Source: a virus
DNA: 36,347 nt
Virus record (IMG/VR): IMGVR_UViG_3300025101_000007
Coordinates: 1-36,347 of that record
Direction: 5' to 3' (one strand)
The position numbers and the translations under genes were made by a program. Under the pieces are notes generated by a model that did not search any database, was not told the origin of the DNA, and saw only the letters and a program-made list of their open reading frames with translations. Positions 1 through 7,962 of the stretch are shown in pieces (position 1 is the first letter of the stretch; every line of letters starts with the position of its first letter).

Positions 1-99
1 TCTCAAAACGCTTTTAATGAGTATTATGGGGTTTCTGCCGCCGCTCCTGTCGCAACTTACAAAGGCCGTATACTTACAACAGGTAACGGATTTCCCTCG
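1..99. repeat. 99-bp terminal direct repeat, left copy
   Basis: Bases 1-99 are identical to 36249-36347. Both copies lie inside the same open reading frame and join it seamlessly, so this is best read as the overlap of a circular (or circularly permuted) assembly. A physical terminal repeat cannot be excluded from sequence alone. Confidence 0.95.
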
Positions 100-690
100 G
101 GATATATTGCTCTTAGTGCTAGTACAAAAATTGTTGTTGTTGCTGCAACCATTCCGGGCTATCGAAATACATACATATCAGTCGGCGGCTCAAATATGAC
201 GATGGCCGCAGATAGTTTCAGCACTGCTAGTAACACTCAAGGTAGTCATTCATTAATTTATTATAAAGAAATGACTACACCTGCTCAACAATACTATTTC
301 ACTGGAAATGGTGGTAGTGGTAGATCCGTTATTTATGTTTGGGAGATCACTGGATACAATAGTTCCACACCTTCATCTACGGACACAGAGTCAACAAGTA
401 CCGCTAACTACGGTAATAGTTATAGTGAAACCGTATCGTTATCAACTCAGTATAATGGCGTCACAATAGGGGCAGGACTTTGCGAAGATACTATCACTAA
501 TGGTGTGACAGTTAGCAACTCTGATCAAATAGAGCAAATTGATTTAGAGAGCGCTACCAACCATTACACATGGAAAGATGAAGGTACTAGTCTGGGAAGT
601 AGAAGTTATGTATGTACGCAAAACAACCCCGGAGCTAACGGTAGCAATACTGGAACTTTTCACCGAATAGCAGCCGCGCACTGGAAATGA
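1..690 (+). CDS. Tail fibre/adhesin-like structural protein, 3' part (gene crosses the circular join)
   Basis: This is the 3' part of a gene whose ATG is at 36123; bases 1-99 repeat 36249-36347 in the same frame, so the joined protein has about 271 residues. The reading frame is open from base 1 to the TGA at 688-690. The body is rich in Ser, Thr, Gly and Asn with alternating hydrophobic residues, as in beta-rich phage fibres, and it ends FHRIAAAHWK. There is no signal peptide or membrane segment. It lies one base before the tail stabilisation gene and after two other fibre-type genes, which suggests a receptor-binding or fibre-tip role. The function is inferred from composition and position; I recognise no enzymatic motif. 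Internal ATGs (such as 196) are not needed as starts. Confidence 0.8.
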   Translation, partial: SQNAFNEYYGVSAAAPVATYKGRILTTGNGFPSGYIALSASTKIVVVAATIPGYRNTYISVGGSNMTMAADSFSTASNTQGSHSLIYYKEMTTPAQQYYFTGNGGSGRSVIYVWEITGYNSSTPSSTDTESTSTANYGNSYSETVSLSTQYNGVTIGAGLCEDTITNGVTVSNSDQIEQIDLESATNHYTWKDEGTSLGSRSYVCTQNNPGANGSNTGTFHRIAAAHWK

Positions 691-691
691 T

Positions 692-2554
692 ATGCCTTTA
701 GTACCGTTAGATTTAAAAGCAGGATTTTACCGAAACGGCACTGAACTTGACGCATCAAATAGGTGGCGTGATGGCAGTTTAGTCAGATGGCGCGATGGTT
801 CTTTGCGTCCTATAGGTGGATGGCAAAATTTTAAAAAGGGGTTTTGTGCAAATCCGATCAGAGGCGCACACGCTTGGGAAAGCAATAACGGGACAGCTTA
901 TTTTGCGGCAGGAAGTCATAACGAATTAACTGCAATGACAGGTTCAGGAACAACCTACGATATAACCCCAACATCAATGACAACTGGCAGAGAAGATGCA
1001 GGCTTAAATTTAGGTTTTGGCGGTGGTTTTTACGGCACTGGATATTTTGGTACGCAAAGACCTTCTACTGGAACTTATTCTGAGGCGTCGTCGTGGAGCC
1101 TTTCAAACTACGGCCAGTATTTGGTCGGGGTTCATTTCGATACAGGAACTTTAGTTGAGTGGCAGCTTGGATCTTCAGCCGTAGCAGCCCCAGTAGCTAA
1201 CGCCCCGACAAATAATCTCGGTCTGGTTGTTACCGAGGAGCGCTTTATATTTTTATTAGGAGCCGGTGGAAATCCTCGAAAAGTCCAGTGGTGTGACTTT
1301 GAGGATAATACACTATGGACTGCGGCAAGCACGAACCAAGCTGGTTCTCAAATCCTACAGACAAGCGGCCAGATAATGCAAGGCATTAAGACAAGAGGTC
1401 AGACTTTAATCATAACCGACACCTCAGCATTTACAGCAAGGTACGTTGGTCCGCCCTACATTTATCAATTTGATAGGGTTGCAGATGGATCAGGGGCTGT
1501 TTCTCGTATGTCGGCTGTAGACACTGACATGGGCGCATTTTGGATGGGTCAGAAGGGCTTCTTCACGTTCGATGGTAACAGTGTTAAAGAACTTCCATGC
1601 GAGGTTCACGATTATATTTATGACGATATAAACGTAAACCAACAGTCAAAAATTTGGGCGTTTAGCAATACAGAATTTAGTGAAGTCTGGTGGTTTTATC
1701 CGTCTGCAAATAGTTTAGAGATAGACAGATATGTTGCATACGATTTATTAGAAGGTCACTGGCTTATCGGTAATTTATCGAGAACTGGAGGCGTCTCCAG
1801 AGGTGTATTTAGAACTCCTGTTTTGAGCGGTGAATTAGCTGAAACAATTACTTACAATGTGACTGTCGTCGGTGGAAACCCTGCTAATCACCCTCAGTAT
1901 AACGTAGGCTCATCTAACAAATATGCTATAGATGGTTCTACAGCAACAGCAGATGTTGCTCTTACTTTTGTCAAAGGTAATGTATACCGATTTGACCAGA
2001 GTGATGCCAGCAATATAGGCCATCCTTTTAATTTTTCTACAACAGCAAACGGTACTCATGGCGGCGGCTCTGCGTATAATACAAATGTTGTTTCAACAGG
2101 ATCCCCGGGATCCGCCGGGAGTTATGTCGAGATAACAGTTACAGATAGCACACCGTCTAATTTGTTCTATTATTGCTCACACCATAACGGCATGGGCTGG
2201 AATATTTCTGTTATAGAACCAGTTCAAGTTTACAACCATGAGCAAGGTTTAAATTATGATAGCGGTTCTGTTTTTTGCGAGACAGGACCAATTTCAATTG
2301 GAAAAGGTGATCAAGTTGCGAGGGTCACCGATGTTATTCCCGATGAAAAAACACAGGGTGATGTAGATTTAAAATTTAAAACTAGATTTTATCCAAATGA
2401 TGCGGAGACAACTCACGGCCCGTATAATCCAAGCAACCCAACTTCAGTAAGATTTACTGGTAGACAGATTAGAATGCGTGTCGAGGGTGATCAGGCAGCG
2501 GCTTGGCGTGTGGGCACTATGCGTTTAGAGACTAAGGCTGGAGGCAGACGTTAG
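692..2554 (+). CDS. P22 gp10-like tail/DNA-stabilisation protein with inserted cupredoxin-like domain
   Basis: This 620-residue protein begins MPLVPLDLKAGFYRNGT and continues with a repeated WRDGS element, a start I recognise from marine phage tail proteins related to P22 gp10 (packaged-DNA stabilisation, tail hub). In that family the protein closes the portal and carries the fibres. Residues about 387-510 look like an independent domain: a beta-rich stretch with FDQSDASNIGHPF and YYCSHHNGMGW. His444, Cys495, His498 and Met501 reproduce the type-1 copper ligand set, with the Cys-x2-His-x2-Met spacing of amicyanin. The gp10-like fold resumes after it to the C-terminus. It starts one base after the upstream fibre gene and abuts the next gene. 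The gp10 assignment is fairly secure; copper binding is inference. Confidence 0.8.
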   Translation: MPLVPLDLKAGFYRNGTELDASNRWRDGSLVRWRDGSLRPIGGWQNFKKGFCANPIRGAHAWESNNGTAYFAAGSHNELTAMTGSGTTYDITPTSMTTGREDAGLNLGFGGGFYGTGYFGTQRPSTGTYSEASSWSLSNYGQYLVGVHFDTGTLVEWQLGSSAVAAPVANAPTNNLGLVVTEERFIFLLGAGGNPRKVQWCDFEDNTLWTAASTNQAGSQILQTSGQIMQGIKTRGQTLIITDTSAFTARYVGPPYIYQFDRVADGSGAVSRMSAVDTDMGAFWMGQKGFFTFDGNSVKELPCEVHDYIYDDINVNQQSKIWAFSNTEFSEVWWFYPSANSLEIDRYVAYDLLEGHWLIGNLSRTGGVSRGVFRTPVLSGELAETITYNVTVVGGNPANHPQYNVGSSNKYAIDGSTATADVALTFVKGNVYRFDQSDASNIGHPFNFSTTANGTHGGGSAYNTNVVSTGSPGSAGSYVEITVTDSTPSNLFYYCSHHNGMGWNISVIEPVQVYNHEQGLNYDSGSVFCETGPISIGKGDQVARVTDVIPDEKTQGDVDLKFKTRFYPNDAETTHGPYNPSNPTSVRFTGRQIRMRVEGDQAAAWRVGTMRLETKAGGRR

Positions 2555-2902
2555 ATGCCAGTTACACCTCCACCAATTGGCCTCGATATTCGACAGTGGG
2601 GCAGAGATTTAAATTTATTTTTAACTAGAAATTTAGGTAAATTATTTTTTAAGACTTCCGACGACAACCCATCTATAGATGGAATTTTTTTATGGGACGA
2701 CGTTAATAGTTACCCGGTAGTCAGTCACAATAATGCCTTTCGACAAATTGCTATGAAGCACGCAACGCCTCCGGCAAATACAGGATCCGCTGGCGACGTT
2801 ACCGGGATGATTAGCTGGGATACAAACTACATTTATGTGTGTGTCGCTAACTATGATGGATCGTCGGCTATATGGAAACGAGTGGCTCTTTCTTCATGGT
2901 AA
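2555..2902 (+). CDS. Conserved phage structural protein, unknown
   Basis: A 115-residue protein starting with the ATG directly after the preceding TAG. It begins MPVTPPPIGLDIRQWGRDLN and contains the stretch GMISWDTNYIYVCVANYDG, a pattern I associate with small tail-associated or fibre-connecting proteins that often follow the tail stabilisation gene in marine podoviruses. No signal peptide, membrane segment or catalytic motif is visible. Its position between the gp10-like tail protein and the GNAT-like gene suggests a minor virion or tail-assembly role, but the function is unknown. Confidence 0.75.
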   Translation: MPVTPPPIGLDIRQWGRDLNLFLTRNLGKLFFKTSDDNPSIDGIFLWDDVNSYPVVSHNNAFRQIAMKHATPPANTGSAGDVTGMISWDTNYIYVCVANYDGSSAIWKRVALSSW

Positions 2903-2921
2903 ATGCTGGGGTGGATAAATA

Positions 2922-3368
2922 TTGAATAATGTTGTAGAATTCCCAGCAAAAGCGGCCACAATAACTATTGAGCCTATGGTGGATGATATAGAGAGATCTG
3001 TTCAAAAAGTCCTTCCACTGTTAGAAAGCTCGATAAGGGCAAATGAGCGAAATATGTCTCTTGAGGATGTAGTCGCTGATATGTTTGAGGGCCGTAGCCT
3101 CATCTGGGGCGTATATTTGAAGGACACGCTGATTGCCGCTTTTACTACAAGCGTCGTAAAGCACCCTAACAGAAACACATTATTTATTGAATTCATGGGC
3201 GGAGCCGATATGAAAATTTGGATGAATGCAGCCTTGAAAGCTTTAAAGAAAGTTGCAAAAGAAGGTAATTTAGCTGCAATAGAAGCAGACGGACGTATAG
3301 GTTTTTCTAAGTTTGCAAAGGCAAACGGATTTAAAGAAACATATCGTCACTTTGAGATGGAGTTTTAA
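2922..3368 (+). CDS. GNAT-like virion-associated protein (T7 gp13-like)
   Basis: 148 residues with a TTG start at 2922, preceded by a GGGGTGG ribosome site; no in-frame ATG lies nearer. The pattern resembles the acyltransferase (GNAT) fold: a helix-rich N-terminus, beta strands LIWGVYLKDTLIAAFTTSVV and TLFIEFMGG, and a C-terminal segment AIEADGRIGFSKFAKANGFK like the last helix and strand of GNATs. Similar proteins lie beside ejection proteins in T7-like phages (gp13 group) and may act in core assembly. Whether it binds acetyl-CoA is unclear, as I see no clear pyrophosphate-binding loop. It is followed one base later by the first ejection-type gene. Confidence 0.65.
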   Translation: MNNVVEFPAKAATITIEPMVDDIERSVQKVLPLLESSIRANERNMSLEDVVADMFEGRSLIWGVYLKDTLIAAFTTSVVKHPNRNTLFIEFMGGADMKIWMNAALKALKKVAKEGNLAAIEADGRIGFSKFAKANGFKETYRHFEMEF

Positions 3369-3369
3369 G

Positions 3370-4191
3370 ATGGGTAAAAAAACGCAAACGCAATCAATGG
3401 ATCCTATGCAAGCCAGTTACATTGAGGACATTGTAAGGCCAGCCGCTGACGTAATAGCCGGAATGGAATTCGAGCCATTTACTGGCGATAGGACGGCAAA
3501 GTTAACTCAACTTCAAAGAGATGCAATAGGCGGTTACGGTGCACTAAGTCTTCCATCTGAATTAGCTGAGGCTTCTAGCATTTATCGAGGTATAGCAAAC
3601 AGGACGCCACAAGAGCGCATGGCTATGCTTGGCAATATACAGGACCAAATGGCTCCTATGCTTAATAGGCAGTTTGCACAGCAGGGCGTAGGCACTGAGG
3701 CTCAGGCTATAAAGGCAAATGCATTTGGCGATAGGAGAGACGTATACGAGGGTGAGCGACAGGCTGCACTAGACGCCCGGGCGTATGACTTAGCCAGTAG
3801 ACAATTAGGGGCAGAGGACCAGTCTGCAATGAGATCTGCTAGTGCACTCGCCGCAAGCGGTTTGCAGGGCCTACAGTCAACGAGAGACATACTAGGGGCG
3901 CAAATGGCAGCCGGGGAGACTGAGAGAGCCTTAACTCAGGCAGATCTAGACGCCGCATACAATAATTATTTAGCTGAAATGCAATTCCCATTGACACAGT
4001 TTGCAGCCTTAACTGGGGGAGCTCAGGCATTTCCTGCCGGGATTGGTACTACGACTACTAGAGATCCTATGGGGACATTCGGAATGGGCCTACAGGCACT
4101 TGGCGGCCTTGGCATGGGCGGTATTGGGCCTTTTTCAGCGTTTGGCGGAATGCAGAACTTAACCCAGAACCCATTAACTTTTAGGACTTAA
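3370..4191 (+). CDS. Internal virion/ejection-type protein A
   Basis: 273 residues. The open frame extends upstream, but the ATG at 3370 (MGKKTQTQSMDPMQ), just past the previous stop, is preferred because it avoids a 56-base overlap. The protein is Ala, Gln, Gly and Met rich with long helices (residues 45-200). A Tyr-Pro-type motif (YLAEMQFPLTQFAALTGG) and a Gly/Phe-rich low-complexity tail follow. This architecture is common to small ejection proteins of P22-like and marine podoviruses, which leave the virion ahead of DNA. It is the first of three consecutive genes of this style. The role is inferred from composition and position; no enzymatic motif is seen. Confidence 0.7.
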   Translation: MGKKTQTQSMDPMQASYIEDIVRPAADVIAGMEFEPFTGDRTAKLTQLQRDAIGGYGALSLPSELAEASSIYRGIANRTPQERMAMLGNIQDQMAPMLNRQFAQQGVGTEAQAIKANAFGDRRDVYEGERQAALDARAYDLASRQLGAEDQSAMRSASALAASGLQGLQSTRDILGAQMAAGETERALTQADLDAAYNNYLAEMQFPLTQFAALTGGAQAFPAGIGTTTTRDPMGTFGMGLQALGGLGMGGIGPFSAFGGMQNLTQNPLTFRT

Positions 4192-4192
4192 A

Positions 4193-5302
4193 ATGGAATA
4201 TTCTCTTACAGAAGATGACATCTTAAAATTAGAAGCATTAAACTTCTATCCAAACCCAAATGATAAACCTATGCCCGGTGAGCTTGCTACTGCTGACGAG
4301 ATGATATCACTTGGTATAAATACAGTCGATCCAGAACTAGAAGTAAAAAATGTAACCCCAGAAATTACCCCGGTTGCGACTGGTGGAGCTGGTGGAGCTG
4401 GTGGAGCTGGTGGCGGTGGAGCTGGTGGCGGTGGAGCTGGTGGTTCGGTCACTGGAATGAACCCTCAGATGCAACAACTTCTAGACTTAATGAAGCAGCA
4501 ACAAGAGGCTGCTATGAAGCCAGCCAGACAAAACTACACAGCGGATCAGAAGCGTATGCTGGCTTATGCCGGGATAGCCGACGCCGGGCGTGCCTTGCAG
4601 GGTAAAGAGGGTACAGCCGTTGCATCATTAATGACTAATTTTACAGACATGGCTGACCAAAAAAGAAAAGCTGCAAATGCTTTAGCTCAAAGAAATATGA
4701 TTGGCAGTATGATGGGCGGTATGGGAAATGCTGCTACGTTAAATGATCCAGATCAAATACGAGCTGCGATTGCAGACTTAACAAATATACTGGCCGTTAG
4801 CCCATCTATGGAGCCATTTATAAAACTTCAAGTTGATAACCTTTATAAGAGGCTTGAGGAAATTGAGACTGATGTAGATTCGGCGTCCTCTGCATCAACC
4901 AGCTTGGATTTAATTGATGCTCTTTTAGAGCAAGATTTAGGTCAAGTCGCAGGAGTTAAAGGGTTTTTTAACAGTATTTTTTCACAGTATGGGTTAGCTC
5001 CAAAATACACCAACATAAATAGTTTAGTGGATCAGTTAGACGGTTTAAACTTTTTAGAAATTTTTGTGAAATTAAAAGGTGGCGGCCAGATTACTGAAAA
5101 CGAAACTAAACAAGGTAAGGCAGCGCAAAGTAGAATTAGATCTGTTCTTGAGGGCAGAGGTAGTGAGGCAGATATAAGAGCCGCTATTAAAGAGGTTCAG
5201 TTATACTTTGATGACGCTATAAAGAAAAACCCAACATATAAAGAAGCTAAAAAAGACGCTGAAGACCTAAGAAGAAAATGGCTTAACCCACCTAGTAATT
5301 AA
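4193..5302 (+). CDS. Internal virion/ejection-type protein B with poly-Gly/Ala linker
   Basis: 369 residues, starting one base after the preceding stop. An acidic N-terminal 60 residues is joined by a Gly/Ala linker (about residues 63-84, built from GGA units) to a helical, Gln/Met/Ala-rich body containing NYTADQKRMLAYAGIADAGR and a long region of charged helices. Such helix-rich, linker-containing proteins next to the tail hub are typical of podovirus ejection proteins. The linker DNA is a run of nine-base repeats and could vary in length between relatives. No catalytic motif is recognised. Confidence 0.7.
   Translation: MEYSLTEDDILKLEALNFYPNPNDKPMPGELATADEMISLGINTVDPELEVKNVTPEITPVATGGAGGAGGAGGGGAGGGGAGGSVTGMNPQMQQLLDLMKQQQEAAMKPARQNYTADQKRMLAYAGIADAGRALQGKEGTAVASLMTNFTDMADQKRKAANALAQRNMIGSMMGGMGNAATLNDPDQIRAAIADLTNILAVSPSMEPFIKLQVDNLYKRLEEIETDVDSASSASTSLDLIDALLEQDLGQVAGVKGFFNSIFSQYGLAPKYTNINSLVDQLDGLNFLEIFVKLKGGGQITENETKQGKAAQSRIRSVLEGRGSEADIRAAIKEVQLYFDDAIKKNPTYKEAKKDAEDLRRKWLNPPSN
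4382..4444 (+). repeat. Tandem GGTGGAGCT-type repeat encoding Gly/Ala linker
   Basis: About seven imperfect tandem copies of a 9-12 base unit (GGTGGAGCT, with a longer variant carrying GGCGGT) lie in frame in the ejection-type gene. Simple repeats like this are prone to slippage, but the unit keeps the frame, so a gain or loss would only alter linker length. Confidence 0.9.
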
Positions 5303-5316
5303 TGGTTAGTAGATAA

Positions 5317-7044
5317 ATGGCAGACAGAGAAGAAGTACAAGCTAAATTAGATCAAGTAAAAAAGTCTCAAGAAGAATTTGGGACTATGATCAGAAACGCA
5401 CTCAACGCTGGTACACCTGAGGGTGATGCTGACGCCGCAATAATGGACGCGGAATACGAAAAGTTAGAAATTGAAAAATTAAGACTTGAGGCGATGCTGG
5501 AAGTCAGCCCGGGAGAGGATATGCTTAAATCTCTACCGAAGGCTGGAGCCGGCGCTGGGGCAGCCTTAGACTTCGTTGCCAACTTACTGCCAATGGCTCA
5601 GGAGTTTGGCGCTGATCAAGCCGTAAATCTTATGAGAACTCTGGGTGTAGAGGGTGAGAAGTTAGAATATTATACAAAAATTTTAAATGACTTTGCTAAA
5701 ACATTTGGCCCGGCTGGCCTATTGCCAGAGAATGTCCCAAGTTTCAGACAAGGCATTTCAGACGTGACCGGCGGAGCCACTGAGTATAAGCCTCAAACTG
5801 TCCCCGGAGAATATGTTGGAACTGGTATGGAATTTTTGGGGGGTGCAGCAGCATTGCCAATCGGAGGACCAATTAGATCTATGGCGCAGAGTTTATTTCC
5901 GGCGTTTGCAAGTGAAACAGCCGGGCAGACTGCTAGAAAGTATGCGCCTGAGTATGAAGAGCTGGCAAGGTTTGCGGCGGCATTAAGCGCGCCAGTAGTA
6001 GGCAGCACCATTACGCAGCCAATTACTAGAAGAATGACCCTTGGCCCTCCAGATCAAATTTATGCCAATGTACCGGGCTCACAGAGGGCTCAGAACGTAG
6101 ATCTCTTAAAGCAAATGGGAATGGAAAATATTACCGCCGGACAGCAAACAGGATCTGCAAATCTGCAAAGATTAGAGGATGTCGTCGAGCCTACACTTAG
6201 CCAGAAAACAGACTTAACAAAAATGGTATTGCAGAGGGCTGGTATTGATGACGGTATGGCTACGCCTAATGTAATTGACAAAAGAGCTAAAGAGCTTGGG
6301 AAAATTTTTGATGACGCAGAGGCATCTGTACAGGAAGGTTTTGACATAAGTGAAGGCGAAAAACTTTTAAGATTATTTGATGATGCAAATGAAATGCTTT
6401 CTCAAGGTAAAATTGTTGGTAAGACTAAAAATATAATAGATAAATTTTCTGATAACTCAGTCTCTGGAAATGCAATTTCTTATGCACAACTTAAATTAGC
6501 TAGAGAAGATTTACGAAAAGTAATGAAGTCATCTCTTACATCTCAAGATCAAATAAACTACAATTTAGCCAATGACGTCTTGGAAGTCATTGACGATATG
6601 ATTGAGCGTAACGTCTTAAAGTATAATCCAAAACTTGTTCCACAGCTTACAAAAGCCCGTACTGATTACAGAGCCCTATTAACGGCTGAGAGGGCAGTCT
6701 CTGGTAAAGGTACTGACGCCGCCAGCGGTATAATCACTCCAAACGCATTAGATACCGCCGTGAAGGTTAGAGAGGGCGTCACTGCAACCACCAGAGTTAG
6801 AGGGACAGACGTAGCTGACATATCAAGAGCTGCATCAGAAGTTCTCGCACCACTGCCGACAGTGGCCGCTGGCAGCCGTCGAGATATTGGCGGTATTGCT
6901 CAGGGCATAAGAGATTTTATCCCGGGATACCTTGCTAGAAGCCAGCAGGATTTACTGCCTATGAATTCTCAGGACGCAATAACTAAACTTATGCAAGAGC
7001 AACTACTTAGATCGACTGGTGGACTTCTTACAATACCTGATTAA
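5317..7044 (+). CDS. Large ejection/injection-type protein C
   Basis: 575 residues with an N-terminal coiled coil (residues 1-65, rich in Glu, Lys and Leu). Several small-residue hydrophobic stretches follow, around GAGAGAALDFVANLLP and MEFLGGAAALPIGGP, which could insert in or cross a membrane. A long helical C-terminal half precedes a closing segment near DFIPGYLARSQQDLL. It is the last gene of the rightward late operon and is followed by the terminator at 7328. By size, position and composition it resembles the large DNA-injection proteins (P22 gp16/gp20 class) that form a trans-envelope channel. I see no lytic transglycosylase motif. The final four bases overlap the convergent minus-strand gene. 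Confidence 0.7.
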   Translation: MADREEVQAKLDQVKKSQEEFGTMIRNALNAGTPEGDADAAIMDAEYEKLEIEKLRLEAMLEVSPGEDMLKSLPKAGAGAGAALDFVANLLPMAQEFGADQAVNLMRTLGVEGEKLEYYTKILNDFAKTFGPAGLLPENVPSFRQGISDVTGGATEYKPQTVPGEYVGTGMEFLGGAAALPIGGPIRSMAQSLFPAFASETAGQTARKYAPEYEELARFAAALSAPVVGSTITQPITRRMTLGPPDQIYANVPGSQRAQNVDLLKQMGMENITAGQQTGSANLQRLEDVVEPTLSQKTDLTKMVLQRAGIDDGMATPNVIDKRAKELGKIFDDAEASVQEGFDISEGEKLLRLFDDANEMLSQGKIVGKTKNIIDKFSDNSVSGNAISYAQLKLAREDLRKVMKSSLTSQDQINYNLANDVLEVIDDMIERNVLKYNPKLVPQLTKARTDYRALLTAERAVSGKGTDAASGIITPNALDTAVKVREGVTATTRVRGTDVADISRAASEVLAPLPTVAAGSRRDIGGIAQGIRDFIPGYLARSQQDLLPMNSQDAITKLMQEQLLRSTGGLLTIPD

Positions 7045-7211
7045 GTCTTTGATTTCTTTGACCTTTTCTCCTGGGACTGATCCAGTTTTTTATCGAGCTC
7101 TGTAATTAATTCAGCGGCCTGTTCACAAAAGTTAAATAAAGCAACTGGATTAGGCACTCTGTGTGGCAAAGATAATCTTTCAACTAATTCTTTTTGTTCT
7201 GCTGTAAGCAT
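7041..7211 (-). CDS. Small hypothetical protein
   Basis: 56 residues from the ATG at 7211 (MLTAEQKELVERL), chosen over an ATG twelve bases upstream because a GGAGGG ribosome site lies just before it. The protein is helical and charged, with a Cys at NFCEQAAELITELDKKL and a basic tail (EKRSKKSKT). It converges on the last late gene, overlapping its stop by four bases. A promoter-like pair lies upstream on the same strand (7232-7260). The function is unknown; a monocistronic small early protein is plausible. Confidence 0.6.
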   Translation of the reverse strand: MLTAEQKELVERLSLPHRVPNPVALFNFCEQAAELITELDKKLDQSQEKRSKKSKT

Positions 7212-7231
7212 GGTTCCCTCCATTTTTATAC

Positions 7232-7260
7232 ATTTTAAATCAGTTAAAGTTGTAATGCAA
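7232..7260 (-). promoter_or_regulatory. Candidate sigma70 promoter for the 56-aa gene
   Basis: On the minus strand TTGCAT, 17 bases, then TAAAAT. The -10 matches consensus at five of six positions; the -35 is weak. It lies about 20 bases upstream of the ATG at 7211. Confidence 0.35.
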
Positions 7261-7327
7261 ATTGCTACGTGTTATCAGTCAATTACCGCAGTTTAAATAT
7301 TAGACATATTTACTGTTCTCCCAAACT

Positions 7328-7360
7328 AAGCCCCACAGCTCTCTCGTGGGGCTTTTTTTT
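7328..7360 (+). terminator. Rho-independent terminator of the late operon
   Basis: A nine-base-pair stem AAGCCCCAC / GTGGGGCTT with a nine-base loop is followed by a continuous T run to 7360. The orientation serves rightward transcripts from the late operon ending at 7044. Confidence 0.93.
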
Positions 7361-7372
7361 CTTGCCTTTATT

Positions 7373-7401
7373 TTGTGTTAACTTTATGTATTCACCATAA
7401 T
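7373..7401 (+). promoter_or_regulatory. Candidate sigma70 promoter of the HTH operon
   Basis: TTGTGT, 17 bases, CATAAT (five of six at -10), placed directly after the late terminator and ahead of the ATG at 7422. The octamer GTGTTAAC (7375-7382), a half-site of the operator found elsewhere in this genome, overlaps the -35. Confidence 0.5.
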
Positions 7402-7421
7402 TAAATTTATGGAGAACTAAT

Positions 7422-7577
7422 ATGAATGAAGAAATTAAAACAATTCTAATGAGATTGCGAAGAAAAGTTGAGATAGTTAGAGACGATCAGAAACGTACTG
7501 ACAGTCCTAATATGCACCACAGTAATGAGATGTTATCCTTGCTAGATATGTTAGAGAGGAAGCTCGGTGAAAAGTAA
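7422..7577 (+). CDS. Small hypothetical protein
   Basis: 51 residues beginning MNEEIKTILMRLRRKVEIVR, starting at an ATG preceded by GGAGA. It is wholly helical and charged, with Met-rich segments, and contains no Cys. Its last codons overlap the GTG start of the next gene (GTGAAAAGTAA), showing translational coupling to the helix-turn-helix protein. I do not recognise the family; a small regulatory partner is possible but unproven. Confidence 0.75.
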   Translation: MNEEIKTILMRLRRKVEIVRDDQKRTDSPNMHHSNEMLSLLDMLERKLGEK

Positions 7578-7869
7578 TTTAATGATTGAAATGTACGAAA
7601 GCGCCTATCGCCGGGCGTGGGAAGAATTACGAAAAAAAGAACGTAAAGATAAAAGAGAAAAGCGTAATTCATATCAGCCCAATAAAGTTTTGGGCGATTT
7701 AAATGAGGAAGTAGAAGAGACTGAGATAATACTAGAGCTTTCAGAAAAAGCCAAAAAAGTTAATCTACTTTTAAAAAAGGGCCTCAGTGCAAAAGAGTGT
7801 GGTCAGGTGCTAGGTTGTTCGAGGCAAGCGGTAGTACAGGTAAAAAGCAGATACGGATTACCTAGGTAA
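7567..7869 (+). CDS. Small helix-turn-helix DNA-binding protein (putative regulator)
   Basis: 100 residues with a GTG start overlapping the upstream stop and preceded by GAGAGGAAG. The N-terminal half is a highly charged helix (RKKERKDKREKR). The C-terminal 40 residues form a clear helix-turn-helix pattern: KVNLLLKKGLSAKECGQVLG, then CSRQAVVQVKSRYGL, with the recognition helix starting at SRQAV. It is the only HTH protein outside the terminase that I see, and it follows its own promoter. It is therefore the first candidate for the regulator that reads the TTAAC-N5-GTTAA sites, although no direct evidence links them. A ten-base inverted repeat lies just downstream. Confidence 0.75.
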   Translation: MKSNLMIEMYESAYRRAWEELRKKERKDKREKRNSYQPNKVLGDLNEEVEETEIILELSEKAKKVNLLLKKGLSAKECGQVLGCSRQAVVQVKSRYGLPR

Positions 7870-7874
7870 TTCGT

Positions 7875-7928
7875 GCGACGGCGATTTTGTGTTACAATAC
7901 ACCCAGAGTATTAAAACGTCGCCGTCGC
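7875..7928. repeat. 10-bp perfect inverted repeat flanking a 34-base spacer
   Basis: GCGACGGCGA (7875-7884) and TCGCCGTCGC (7919-7928) are exact reverse complements. TTTT and AAAA flank the inner ends, offset by two bases. The GC-rich arms stand out in an AT-rich gap, and the spacer contains TACAAT. No T run follows, so it is not a terminator; it may be an operator pair or an RNA stem ahead of the gene at 7963. Confidence 0.7.
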
Positions 7929-7962
7929 GAACTCCTATTTAACAGAAAGAGTAGTTGAGACA

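Noticed and set aside
3313-3369. Extended start of ejection-type protein A
   Set aside because: It overlaps the GNAT-like gene and adds residues in a shadow frame; the ATG at 3370 just after the stop is more natural.
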